The notes beneath the pieces were generated by a model. It had not been told where the DNA came from and did no database searches. It was given only the letters and a program-made list of their open reading frames with translations. A DNA stretch of 64,000 nt. Source: Mycolicibacterium sp. P1-18. Its GTDB lineage: Bacteria; Actinomycetota; Actinomycetes; Mycobacteriales; Mycobacteriaceae. Positions 1-7,845 of the stretch are shown in pieces (the stretch's first letter is position 1; the number at the start of each line of letters is the position of its first letter). The stretch spans positions 620,001-684,000 of the forward strand of contig NZ_NPKR01000001.1 of assembly GCF_008329535.1 (NCBI RefSeq), written 5' to 3'. A program made the translations under genes and the position numbers.

Positions 1-1781
1 GCGCAGCGGCCCAGGCCCTCGGTCCCGGCGCGCTCGGCCCCATCAAGGTGCTGGTGACCTTCCCGAACGGCAACGCCAACGGGTCGCAGAACACGGGCGC
101 GCTCGACGCCCTGCAGCAGAAGATGAGCCAGGGGCCCGACGTCGCGACGGTGTCCCCGCCGGTGTTCGCCAACGACAACCGCAGTGCGCTGCTGTCGGCG
201 GTGCTGTCCATCGACCCCGAGGATCCGGCCGCGCGCGACACCGTCGACTGGCTGCGCGCGGAGCTGCCGGCCGCCACCGCGGGCTCCCCCGCCGTGGTCG
301 ACGTCGGCGGACCGACCGCCCTGCTCAAGGACTTCGACCGGCGCGTGGCCACCACGCAGCCGATGGTCTTCGTCTTCGTCGCGCTGATCGCCTTCGTCAT
401 GCTGCTGATCTCGATCCGCTCGGTGTTCCTGGCGTTCAAGGGCGTCCTGATGACGTGCCTGTCGGTGGCCGCGGCCTACGGCAGCCTCGTCGTGGTGTTC
501 AAGTGGGGCTGGCTGGAGGCACTCGGTCTCGAACCGCTCGGTTCGCTGGACAGCACCATCCCGCCACTGGTGCTGGCGATGACCTTCGGCTTGTCGATGG
601 ACTACGAGATCTTCCTGCTCACCCGCATCCGCGAACGGTTCCTGCAGACCAACAACACCCGCGACGCCGTGGCCTACGGCGTCAGCACCAGCGCCCGCAC
701 GATCACCAGCGCGGCGCTCATCATGATCGCGGTGTTCGTCGGGTTCGCCTTTGCGGGCATGCCGCTGGTGGCCCAGCTCGGCGTGGCGTGCGCCGTCGCC
801 ATCGCCGTGGACGCGACGATCGTCCGCCTGGTGCTGGTGCCCGCGCTGATGGCCATGTTCGCGCAGTGGAACTGGTGGCTGCCCGGCTGGCTGGATCGCA
901 TCCTGCCGTCGGTGGACTTCGAGAAGCCGCTGCCCAAGGCCGACATCGGCGACCTCGTCGTCATTCCGGAGGACATCTCCACGATGGGGCCGTCGGGCGC
1001 CGACATCCGCAGCGTGGTGAAGTCCGCGGCGAAGCTCAAGACGCTGGCGCCGCAGACCGTCACCGTGGCCGACCCGCTGGCGTTCAGCGGTTGCCTCCCG
1101 CTCGGCGGCTCGATCGCCGCGCATGTCAAGGGCGGTGACGAGCCGCTGGCCAAGCTCAAACCCGGCGGCGGGCAGGAGCGAAGCGACACGGGAAGATTTG
1201 GCGACACGTTGCGGTTGAACACCGCCCACCACGGCGGCGGCCGGACGGCGCGGCTCGCCGCGGCGCGCAACGGCAAGAACGGCGGCCGGTTCTTCCCGCG
1301 TCAGCCCGTGCATCCGGTGACGATGTGGCGCGGTCGGCTCGCGGTGGCGCTCGACGCCCTGGCGACCGCGGCCGACGAGGACCGGCCCACGGTGCGACGG
1401 CGCAGCCCGATGGAGACCACCAACGTGCTGCTGCCCACGGGCGACCGGCTGGAGATTCCGACGGGCGCCGAGACCCTGCGGCTCAAGTGCTACCTGATCA
1501 TGTGCCGCAACAACGCCAGGGACTACGCAGAGTTTGCCGATCTGGTCGAGTCCATGGAGACTCAAACCGCGGCGGTGGTGCTGGCCGAAATGGACCGGTA
1601 CTACTCTGGAGAACGGTTGAGAAACCAGTGGGTGGCTACTCAACTCGTACGGCGGTTGGCCGACCCACACCCGTCGGACGACGACGAAGACTGGATGGGC
1701 GTCGAGGCGGAGTCCGACTGGGCACACGTCAGGCAGCGCTGCTTGTCAGTGGCAGTTGCGATGTTGGAGGAGGCGAGGTGA
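1..1781 (+). CDS. mmpL11: MmpL11-type RND lipid/heme transporter, C-terminal part
   Basis: The gene enters from the left edge; about 590 C-terminal residues are visible. They hold the second periplasmic loop, a block of transmembrane helices typical of the MmpL/RND family (hydrophobic runs near 380-560, 560-640, 700-760 and 770-870 nt, with the motif FGLSMDYEIFLL), and a long polar cytoplasmic tail of about 270 residues. MmpL proteins export lipids across the inner membrane; MmpL11 is known for mycolate-wax-ester and monomeromycolyl-diacylglycerol transport and has been linked to heme uptake. The assignment to MmpL11 rests mainly on order: the next genes are orthologues of Rv0201c, Rv0200, Rv0199 and zmp1, as beside Rv0202c. 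The stop codon overlaps the next start (GTGA). MmpL3 is the main alternative, but its neighbours differ. Confidence 0.85.
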   Translation, partial: AAAQALGPGALGPIKVLVTFPNGNANGSQNTGALDALQQKMSQGPDVATVSPPVFANDNRSALLSAVLSIDPEDPAARDTVDWLRAELPAATAGSPAVVDVGGPTALLKDFDRRVATTQPMVFVFVALIAFVMLLISIRSVFLAFKGVLMTCLSVAAAYGSLVVVFKWGWLEALGLEPLGSLDSTIPPLVLAMTFGLSMDYEIFLLTRIRERFLQTNNTRDAVAYGVSTSARTITSAALIMIAVFVGFAFAGMPLVAQLGVACAVAIAVDATIVRLVLVPALMAMFAQWNWWLPGWLDRILPSVDFEKPLPKADIGDLVVIPEDISTMGPSGADIRSVVKSAAKLKTLAPQTVTVADPLAFSGCLPLGGSIAAHVKGGDEPLAKLKPGGGQERSDTGRFGDTLRLNTAHHGGGRTARLAAARNGKNGGRFFPRQPVHPVTMWRGRLAVALDALATAADEDRPTVRRRSPMETTNVLLPTGDRLEIPTGAETLRLKCYLIMCRNNARDYAEFADLVESMETQTAAVVLAEMDRYYSGERLRNQWVATQLVRRLADPHPSDDDEDWMGVEAESDWAHVRQRCLSVAVAMLEEAR

Positions 1782-2290
1782 CGTTGACTTCGGATACGCG
1801 CGGCGATGCCGCCGGTCGCCCCAGGCCCGCCGCGAACGCGCCCCGGAGGCGTCCCGCCGTCGACCAGCGACCCGTCGAATTCTGGCCCACGTCGGCCATC
1901 CGCGAGGCCCTCGAAACCGACGACCTGACCGTCTGGCAGCGCATCGTCGTCGCCATCAAGCGCGACCCCTACGGCCGAACGGCCCGTCAGGTCGAGGAGG
2001 TCCTCGACAACGCGCCCCCGTACGGGGTCTCCAAGGCGCTGGACGAGGTCCTCACCCGCACCCGCGCACATCTCGAGGCCAACGAGTGCGCCGAGGTGGG
2101 CCGCCACATCCACATGCTGCTGCAGCGCTCCGGCCTCGGCCAGGACGAGTTCGCTTCGCGCATCGGCATTCCGGCCGACCAGTTCGCGGGCTACCTGCAG
2201 GGCACGAACAGCCCAGCGGCGTCGCTGATGATCAGGATGCGCCGGTTGTCCGACCGCTTCGCCAAGATGCGCAACGGCCAACCCGACTGA
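1778..2290 (+). CDS. conserved hypothetical protein, Rv0201c-like
   Basis: This 170-residue soluble protein has no recognised enzymatic motif. The GTG start overlaps the mmpL11 stop by four bases (GTGA) and has a GGAGG ribosome-binding site about seven bases upstream, so the two are probably translationally coupled. The first 35 residues are Arg/Pro/Ala-rich and look disordered. The rest is helical and ends in a segment (GLGQDEFASRIGIPADQFAGYL and following) that resembles a Cro/XRE-like helix-turn-helix, so a DNA-binding or adaptor role is possible but not shown. Its position matches Rv0201c, conserved beside mmpL11 in mycobacteria. Function unknown. Confidence 0.8.
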   Translation: MTLTSDTRGDAAGRPRPAANAPRRRPAVDQRPVEFWPTSAIREALETDDLTVWQRIVVAIKRDPYGRTARQVEEVLDNAPPYGVSKALDEVLTRTRAHLEANECAEVGRHIHMLLQRSGLGQDEFASRIGIPADQFAGYLQGTNSPAASLMIRMRRLSDRFAKMRNGQPD

Positions 2291-2980
2291 CTAGCGGGAG
2301 TTGATCGGCGACAAGTCGTCGACCAGCCAGCGTCCGTCCTGCTTGAGCAATGAAACCCGCAGCGGCAGAGCGACACTCGAGGGTTGCCTACCCAGGGCGT
2401 TCTGCGTGCCTCGCATGATCACCGCGACCACCGCGGCCTCCGGACCGATCGCCTCGACGCCCGCCGACACGGTGCTCGCCGAGACGGTCAACCCCTTGCC
2501 CGTCAAATCCTTTGCCATGGAGTCGAATTCGGCACGGAAGCCCTCGGCGCCCTTCGGCGTCATCAACGCCGTCAGCCGGTCGACGTTGGCGCTCGGATTC
2601 TGCGGGGTGAAGGTCGCCGACGCCTCGGCCGCACTGCTGGCGATGCCCACCACCTCGGTGATGTCGCGGTTCATCTGCGCCTGCGGCGCCGTCCACCGCG
2701 TGTAGCCCACCAGAACCGCCGCCACCAGCGCGACGGTGGTCAGGCCCACCACGGCCAGCCGCAGACCGGGGCCGTCGTCGTCGGTGCCGACCGTCACTCC
2801 GTCGCGTCGCCACAGCACGGCGTTGACCACCACGGCCTGCACGATCAGCAGGCACAGCACCGAGCACACCGCCACCCACCACAGCGGCCAGGAGAGCGCG
2901 ACGCCGAGGTACACCAGCGCCAGAATCGCCCCGAGCGGGGCCAGCACGTCGAACGCCAGCACCCGTAGACGATTCCTCAT
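2291..2980 (-). CDS. conserved membrane protein, Rv0200-like
   Basis: This 229-residue protein starts MRNRLRVLAFDVLAPLG. It has two N-terminal hydrophobic helices (about residues 8-50), a third (about 75-95), then a roughly 130-residue extracytoplasmic domain with an NTF2-like, Mce-associated (Mam) look that ends in RWLVDDLSPINSR. Its ATG overlaps the stop of the upstream gene (ATGA), so the two form a coupled pair like Rv0199-Rv0200. Mam-type proteins are thought to stabilise lipid transport complexes, and the location next to mmpL11 fits an envelope-lipid role; that is inference from family and context. The gene converges on the Rv0201c-like gene. Confidence 0.78.
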   Translation of the reverse strand: MRNRLRVLAFDVLAPLGAILALVYLGVALSWPLWWVAVCSVLCLLIVQAVVVNAVLWRRDGVTVGTDDDGPGLRLAVVGLTTVALVAAVLVGYTRWTAPQAQMNRDITEVVGIASSAAEASATFTPQNPSANVDRLTALMTPKGAEGFRAEFDSMAKDLTGKGLTVSASTVSAGVEAIGPEAAVVAVIMRGTQNALGRQPSSVALPLRVSLLKQDGRWLVDDLSPINSR

Positions 2981-3567
2981 CGGACGGTCTCCAGCCGCGA
3001 CACCAGCAGGTTGCCGCCGACGTCGGAGATGGCCAACCGCAGCGCCCAGTGCACGGTCAGCGGCTTGGCGCCGGCGTTCTGGCTGACCGACGTGGCGACG
3101 ACGAGGACGTTGTCGGTGCGCGAGGACACCGTGGCCAGTTCGGGCTGCGGTACCGGCGGCAGCCCCGGATCGCCGGGCTTGGCGTGGTACAGCGACTCGA
3201 TGGCCACCGACTCGACCTGCCCGACCGTCTGGGACTGCAGCTTCTGCACCACCTGGCTGAACGGCTCGACCGCGGTCTCGAAGTTCGCGTTGAGCTGGCC
3301 GACGGTGCCGTCGTGCAGGGTCTGCATGCTCTGGACGACGGTGCCGGAGTTCATGTTGATCAGGACGCCGGTCCAGTCGGCGGCGGCCTGCAGCACGCGG
3401 GTCTGATAGGACCGCTCGTCGACGTCGTGGCGGTGACCGTTCCACAGCAACACCGCCAGGACGACCGCTGCCACCGAGACGAGGCCGAGAACTGCAGAAC
3501 CGATCCCGAACCCGCTCGTGCCACCGCTGGCAACCGGGGTGGGCTCGTCGTCGAGCTGGTCTGGCAT
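2977..3567 (-). CDS. Mce-associated-type membrane protein, Rv0199-like
   Basis: This 196-residue protein has a short disordered cytoplasmic N-terminus, one transmembrane helix (about residues 20-42, IGSAVLGLVSVAAVVLAVLL), and an extracytoplasmic domain with the spacing seen in Mce-associated proteins (DWTGVLINMNSGTVVQSMQTL, then a beta-rich C-terminus). It is the first gene of the two-gene minus-strand operon with the Rv0200-like gene. It is divergent from zmp1, leaving only 53 bp for both promoters. A likely role is as an accessory factor in envelope lipid export beside MmpL11, inferred from family and neighbourhood. Confidence 0.78.
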   Translation of the reverse strand: MPDQLDDEPTPVASGGTSGFGIGSAVLGLVSVAAVVLAVLLWNGHRHDVDERSYQTRVLQAAADWTGVLINMNSGTVVQSMQTLHDGTVGQLNANFETAVEPFSQVVQKLQSQTVGQVESVAIESLYHAKPGDPGLPPVPQPELATVSSRTDNVLVVATSVSQNAGAKPLTVHWALRLAISDVGGNLLVSRLETVR

Positions 3568-3620
3568 GGCCGTGAGGGTACCCGGCCCCCCGAGACGGCC
3601 GCGGCTGGCAGGATGGTCGG

Positions 3621-5612
3621 GTGACGTTAGAAGCTACCCACTCCGGCATCGACCTGTCCTTCGTCGACGGCGACACCCGCCCACAAGACGACCTGTTCGG
3701 CCACGTCAACGGCCGCTGGCTGACCGACTACGACATTCCCGCCGACCGTGCCACCGACGGCGCCTTCCGGCTGCTGGCCGACCGGGCCGAGGAGCAGGTG
3801 CGGGACCTGATCGTCGAGGCCGCTGCGGCCGACGCGGCGCCCGACACCGACGAGCAACGCGTCGGCGACCTGTACGGCAGCTTCATGGACACCGAGGCGG
3901 TCGCACGCATCGGTGTGGCGCCGCTGCTCGAGGAGCTCGCGACGATCGAGGGCGCGGCCGACCGGTCCGCACTGGCGGCCGTCCTCGGCGGGTTCCAGCG
4001 CACCGGCGTCGGCGGCGGCACCGGCCTGTACGTCGACACCGACTCCAAGGACTCGACGCGCTACCTGCTGCACCTCTCGCAGTCCGGGCTGGGGCTGCCC
4101 GACGAGTCGTACTACCGCGACGCCCAGCACGCCGAGATCCTGGCCGCCTATCCCGGCCACATCACGCGGATGCTGGCCCTGGCCCTCGGCGAGGAGCCGC
4201 AACCGAACGAGTGGGAGGCCACGGCCGCCCGGATCGTGGCGCTGGAGACCAGGATCGCCGCTGTCCACTGGGACGTGGTGAAGCGTCGCGACGCCGACCT
4301 GACCTACAACCTGCGCACCTTCGCCGACCTGGTGGCCGAGGCGCCGGGGTTCGACTGGGAGTCGTGGCTCACCGCGATCGGCACCACGCCGGAGGCCGCC
4401 GCCGAGGTCGTCGTGCGTCAGCCCGACACCCTCACGGCGTTCGCCGCGCTGTGGGCCGAAGGTGACTTCGAGGACTGGAAGTGGTGGCTGCGGTGGCGGT
4501 TGATCAGCGGGCGGTCGGCGATGCTGACCGACGAGCTGGTGGCCGAGAACTTCGACTTCTACGGACGTACCCTCAGCGGCACGCAGGAGATCCGCGACCG
4601 CTGGAAGCGCGGCGTCGCGCTGGTCGAGAACCTGATGGGCGACGCGGTCGGCAAGCTGTACGTGGAACGGCACTTCCCGCCCGACGCAAAGGCGCGGATG
4701 GACGAGCTGGTCGCCAATCTCCGTGAGGCGTACCGCGTCAGCATCGACGACCTCGAGTGGATGACGCCCGAGACGCGCGAGCGGGCCCTGGCCAAGCTGG
4801 ACAAGTTCACCCCCAAGATCGGCTATCCGGTGCGGTGGCGCGACTACCCCGATCTGGTGATCGACCGGGCCGATCTGTACGGAAACTACAAGCGCGGCAA
4901 CGCCTCCGGCTACGACCGCGAGCTGGCCAAGCTCGGTGGACCGGTCGACCGCGACGAGTGGTTCATGACGCCGCAGACGGTGAACGCCTACTACAACCCG
5001 GGCATGAACGAGATCGTCTTCCCCGCGGCAATCCTGCAGCCGCCGTTCTTCGACGCCGAGGCCGACGACGCCGCCAACTACGGTGGCATCGGCGCGGTCA
5101 TCGGTCACGAGATCGGCCACGGCTTCGACGACCAGGGCGCCAAGTACGACGGCGACGGCAACCTCGTCGACTGGTGGACCGACAGCGACCGCACCGAATT
5201 CGGTTCGCGCACCGAGGCGTTGATCGCCCAGTACGAGACGTACGTGCCGCGGCAGCTCACTGGTGCGCAACACGTGAACGGCGCGTTCACCGTCGGCGAG
5301 AACATCGGCGACCTCGGCGGGCTGTCGATCGCGCTGCTGGCCTACGAACTGTCACTCGGCGGTAAGCCGGCGCCGGTGATCGACGGGCTGACCGGCGTGC
5401 AGCGGGTGTTCTACGGATGGGCGCAGGTGTGGCGCACCAAGTCCCGCGACGCCGAGGCCATCCGTCGGCTCGCGATCGACCCGCACTCACCGCCCGAGTT
5501 CCGGTGCAACGGCATCGTCCGCAACCTCGACGCCTTCTACGACGCGTTCGAGGTGGCGGAGTCCGACGAGCTGTACCTGGATCCGGCTCAGCGCGTGCAC
5601 ATCTGGAACTAG
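3621..5612 (+). CDS. zmp1: M13-family zinc metalloprotease Zmp1
   Basis: A full-length 663-residue neprilysin-like (M13) peptidase with a GTG start. The zinc site is clear: HEIGH at residues 496-500 within VIGHEIGHGFDD, the downstream zinc ligand in GENIGDLGG (Glu near 560), and the substrate-binding NAYYNPGMNEIVFPAAILQ stretch before it. The C-terminus LDPAQRVHIWN is typical of the family. There is no signal peptide, as in M. tuberculosis Zmp1 (Rv0198c, also about 663 residues), which is nevertheless found outside the cytoplasm and is implicated in phagosome and inflammasome modulation in pathogens. In a saprophyte the role is more likely peptide turnover. The context beside the Rv0199/Rv0200 pair supports orthology. 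Confidence 0.95.
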   Translation: MTLEATHSGIDLSFVDGDTRPQDDLFGHVNGRWLTDYDIPADRATDGAFRLLADRAEEQVRDLIVEAAAADAAPDTDEQRVGDLYGSFMDTEAVARIGVAPLLEELATIEGAADRSALAAVLGGFQRTGVGGGTGLYVDTDSKDSTRYLLHLSQSGLGLPDESYYRDAQHAEILAAYPGHITRMLALALGEEPQPNEWEATAARIVALETRIAAVHWDVVKRRDADLTYNLRTFADLVAEAPGFDWESWLTAIGTTPEAAAEVVVRQPDTLTAFAALWAEGDFEDWKWWLRWRLISGRSAMLTDELVAENFDFYGRTLSGTQEIRDRWKRGVALVENLMGDAVGKLYVERHFPPDAKARMDELVANLREAYRVSIDDLEWMTPETRERALAKLDKFTPKIGYPVRWRDYPDLVIDRADLYGNYKRGNASGYDRELAKLGGPVDRDEWFMTPQTVNAYYNPGMNEIVFPAAILQPPFFDAEADDAANYGGIGAVIGHEIGHGFDDQGAKYDGDGNLVDWWTDSDRTEFGSRTEALIAQYETYVPRQLTGAQHVNGAFTVGENIGDLGGLSIALLAYELSLGGKPAPVIDGLTGVQRVFYGWAQVWRTKSRDAEAIRRLAIDPHSPPEFRCNGIVRNLDAFYDAFEVAESDELYLDPAQRVHIWN

Positions 5613-5627
5613 CAGCCCCGAAACGAC

Positions 5628-5657
5628 GAACGGCCGCCCCGATCGGGGCGGCCGTTC
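5628..5657. terminator. bidirectional intrinsic-type terminator
   Basis: A perfect 13-bp G+C-rich hairpin (left arm GAACGGCCGCCCC) with a four-base GATC loop, lying in the 59 bp between the convergent zmp1 and L,D-transpeptidase genes. There is no T-run, as is usual for mycobacterial hairpin terminators. Both genes can end transcription here. Confidence 0.85.
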
Positions 5658-5671
5658 TCGTGGACGGAGTC

Positions 5672-6700
5672 CTACATCTGCCAATCCTGGGCGCCGTCGT
5701 TCTGGCTGTAGAGCCCGACGGAGTTCTTCACGACGACCGGGTCGCCGCTGCCGAAGTTGTCGAAGAACCACTGCGCGTTGGCCGCGCTGAGGTTGACGCA
5801 GCCGTGGCTGACGTTGCGCTTGCCCTGGTCGGCGACCGACCACGGAGCGCTGTGGACGAAGATGCCGCTGTTGTCGATGCGGACCGCGTCCTGAACCTTC
5901 AGCTTGTAGCCCTGCGCGGAGTTCACCGGGACGCCGTAGGTCGAGCTGTCCATGACGATGTCGTTGAACTTCTCGAGCACGTAGTAGGTGCCGTTGGGAG
6001 TGTCGTTGCCCGACTTGCCGAGCGAGACCGGGAACGTCTTCTCCAGCTTGCCGTTGCGCATGACCTCCATCTGATGCGTGGCGTTGTCGATGGTCGCGAC
6101 CAGCGATTCACCGGTGCGGAAGCTCGACTTGGCGCCACCGGCGTCGATGTTGACGGTGGTGTTCGCCGGCCAGAAGTCGATCGGACGCCAGCGCAACTGG
6201 GTGTCGCTGAGCCAGTAGAACTTGCCGGGCACCGCCGGGACCGACGAGACGTGCACCGCGGACTGCGCCATCTGACGGTCCGCGATGGGCCGGGCGAAGT
6301 TGATCGCGATCGGCTTGGCGACGCCCACCATCGAGCCGTTGCTCGGGTTGAACGACGGGGCCGCGAAGACCGGCGGCCCGGTGTACGGGGTGGGATCCTG
6401 TCCGGCGGGCGTGCCCTCGGGGATCACCGTGGGTGCGGGCGCGGGTGCGGCCAGCGGGTTGAACGGCGCCGGCGCGTTGGGATCTGCGGGCGGCGGGAAG
6501 CCGAACGGCATCGGGGCGGGCGGCGGCACGTCCCCGAACGGGGGCGGGGCCGGAGCCTCGATCGGCTGCGCGTCGATTGCCGCCGGATCGGGGTTGACCT
6601 CGGGGTCGGCCCAGGCAGATGGGCTGCCGATGACGAAACCGCCGACCATTCCAGCGGCGACGACCGCCGTGGCAAGCCGCTTGATTGTTTCCCGGCGCAT
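5672..6700 (-). CDS. L,D-transpeptidase (YkuD fold), Rv0192-like
   Basis: This 342-residue exported enzyme makes 3-3 cross-links in peptidoglycan. The chosen ATG follows a good GGAGGT ribosome-binding site; the frame is open further upstream, but that part looks non-coding. An N-terminal signal or anchor (about residues 5-32) ends at SAWA-DP. A Pro/Ala-rich linker of about 80 residues follows, then an Ig-like domain, then the YkuD catalytic domain with IFVHSAPWS and the nucleophile motif SHGCVN (Cys301, His299). The linker-Ig-YkuD order is that of mycobacterial Ldt enzymes; position points to Rv0192 (LdtMt4), one of the less active M. tuberculosis paralogues. It is monocistronic. Confidence 0.9.
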   Translation of the reverse strand: MRRETIKRLATAVVAAGMVGGFVIGSPSAWADPEVNPDPAAIDAQPIEAPAPPPFGDVPPPAPMPFGFPPPADPNAPAPFNPLAAPAPAPTVIPEGTPAGQDPTPYTGPPVFAAPSFNPSNGSMVGVAKPIAINFARPIADRQMAQSAVHVSSVPAVPGKFYWLSDTQLRWRPIDFWPANTTVNIDAGGAKSSFRTGESLVATIDNATHQMEVMRNGKLEKTFPVSLGKSGNDTPNGTYYVLEKFNDIVMDSSTYGVPVNSAQGYKLKVQDAVRIDNSGIFVHSAPWSVADQGKRNVSHGCVNLSAANAQWFFDNFGSGDPVVVKNSVGLYSQNDGAQDWQM

Positions 6701-6864
6701 GCGCCACCTCCAATACACGAGTGAATCCAGTGTCGCACAGCGCGGCGACCAGGTATTTCCGGCGACGAGCGCCCGACCACCACCGTCGCACCACGTAGGC
6801 GGCACTGACCTGCTTGTTCGTCGGATCCCGACGGCGGATCGTTACCTTGCTCGCAGCCGAACTC

Positions 6865-7176
6865 TCAGGACTTGACCAGCCTGGCGATGGCGGCCGACGC
6901 CTCGGCCAGCTTCTTGTCGGCCTCGGGACCACCCTCGGCGACGGCCTGGGAGACGCAGTGGCCGAGGTGCTCGTCGAGCAGTCCCAGCGCGACGGATTGC
7001 AGCGCACTGTTGACGGCGCTGATCTGGGTGAGGACGTCGATGCAGTACTTGTCGTCCTCGATCATCTTGGCGATGCCCCGCACCTGCCCCTCGACGCGCC
7101 GCAACCGCTTGGCGTAGTTCTCCTTGTGCGGCGAGTAGCCGTGCGGCGCTGCGTCCTTCGTCGGTTCGTCCGTCAT
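6865..7176 (-). CDS. ricR: copper-sensing repressor, CsoR/RicR family
   Basis: A 103-residue all-helical repressor. It carries the family's Cu(I) ligands Cys45, His70 and Cys74 (in DDKYCIDVL and DEHLGHCVS) and the N-terminal basic RLRRVEGQVRGI segment that contacts DNA. The family binds DNA without copper and releases it when Cu(I) binds. Its ATG overlaps the stop of the DUF305 gene (ATGA), so it is the second gene of that operon. Synteny with Rv0190 (RicR, whose regulon includes mymT, lpqS and mmcO) and the RicR-type operator before the operon support this name over plain CsoR. Autoregulation is therefore likely. Confidence 0.9.
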   Translation of the reverse strand: MTDEPTKDAAPHGYSPHKENYAKRLRRVEGQVRGIAKMIEDDKYCIDVLTQISAVNSALQSVALGLLDEHLGHCVSQAVAEGGPEADKKLAEASAAIARLVKS

Positions 7177-7766
7177 TGCGCGGCCACCATCTTCTTCATC
7201 TGACCGATCTCGGCCTGCTGGGCCGTCACGATCTGCTGGGCCAGCGCCTTGGCGTCGGCGTTGGCGCCGTCGGCCATCTCGGTGTTGGCCATCTCGACGG
7301 CGCCCTCGTGGTGGCCGATCATCGAGGTGAGCCAGAGCTGGTCGAACTCGGCGCCCTTGAGCGTTTGCAGCTTCGTCATGGCGTCCTGGTCGACCATCCC
7401 GTTCATGGCGCCCATGTCGTGGCCCTCGTGTCCGGCGGCGTCGCCGGCGTTCCACTGCTGGAGGAAGCCCTTCATGGTCTGGATCTCGGGGCCTTGCGCC
7501 GCCGAGATGTCGGCGGCGAGCTTGATCACCTCGGGATTGGTGGACCGCTGCGGGACCAGGGCGGACATCTCCACGGCCTGCTCGTGGTGCGGAATCATGC
7601 CGGTGACGAAGGTGACGTCGGCGGCGTTGTTCGGGGCGGCCGCGCCGGCCTCGCTGCCGTGAGTGTGGTCGGTGTGACCGTCCGACGACGTCGAGCTGGG
7701 GCTGGTACAGGAGGACACGAGCAGGGCGGTGGCGAGGGCGGCCACCAGAGCGATCAACGTCTTCAT
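7173..7766 (-). CDS. DUF305 copper-associated lipoprotein
   Basis: A 197-residue predicted lipoprotein. The signal peptide ends in a lipobox with Cys20 (LVSSC); the ATG giving this signal was preferred over upstream in-frame starts. Then come a His/Asp-rich linker (DGHTDHTHGSEAG) and two DUF305 (ferritin-like four-helix) repeats, each with the His-His signature: MIPHHEQAVEM and MIGHHEGAVEM. A Met/His-rich insert (HEGHDMGAMNGM) suits copper binding. It is the first gene of an operon with ricR and follows a RicR-type palindrome, so a periplasmic copper-buffering role is likely; DUF305 proteins often sit in copper loci, but biochemical proof is thin. Confidence 0.85.
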   Translation of the reverse strand: MKTLIALVAALATALLVSSCTSPSSTSSDGHTDHTHGSEAGAAAPNNAADVTFVTGMIPHHEQAVEMSALVPQRSTNPEVIKLAADISAAQGPEIQTMKGFLQQWNAGDAAGHEGHDMGAMNGMVDQDAMTKLQTLKGAEFDQLWLTSMIGHHEGAVEMANTEMADGANADAKALAQQIVTAQQAEIGQMKKMVAAQ

Positions 7767-7780
7767 GAAAGCCACCGTAC

Positions 7781-7803
7781 CGGATACCCCACCGGGGTAT
7801 CCG
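7781..7803. promoter_or_regulatory. RicR operator (TACCC-N5-GGGTA palindrome)
   Basis: A perfect inverted repeat: left arm CGGATACCCC, three-base spacer ACC, right arm GGGGTATCCG. It contains TACCC-N5-GGGTA, the half-site arrangement reported for RicR in M. tuberculosis. It lies 14 bp upstream of the DUF305-ricR start and 42 bp upstream of the divergent ilvD start, so it should control the copper operon and could affect ilvD. Confidence 0.8.
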
Positions 7804-7810
7804 AAATGGT

Positions 7811-7839
7811 TTGGTCGGCGAACGACCCGAAGGCATACT
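7811..7839 (+). promoter_or_regulatory. predicted ilvD promoter, leaderless
   Basis: A -35-like TTGGTC (7811-7816), a 17-base spacer and a -10-like CATACT (7834-7839) end six bases before the ilvD ATG at 7846. No ribosome-binding site lies at the usual distance. Transcription probably starts at or next to the A of the ATG, giving a leaderless mRNA, which is common in mycobacteria. Prediction only. Confidence 0.5.
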
Positions 7840-7845
7840 TGACCG

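Noticed and set aside
3627-5273. 548-codon frame opposite zmp1
   Set aside because: Composition-driven shadow of a gene with an intact HEIGH metallopeptidase on the other strand.
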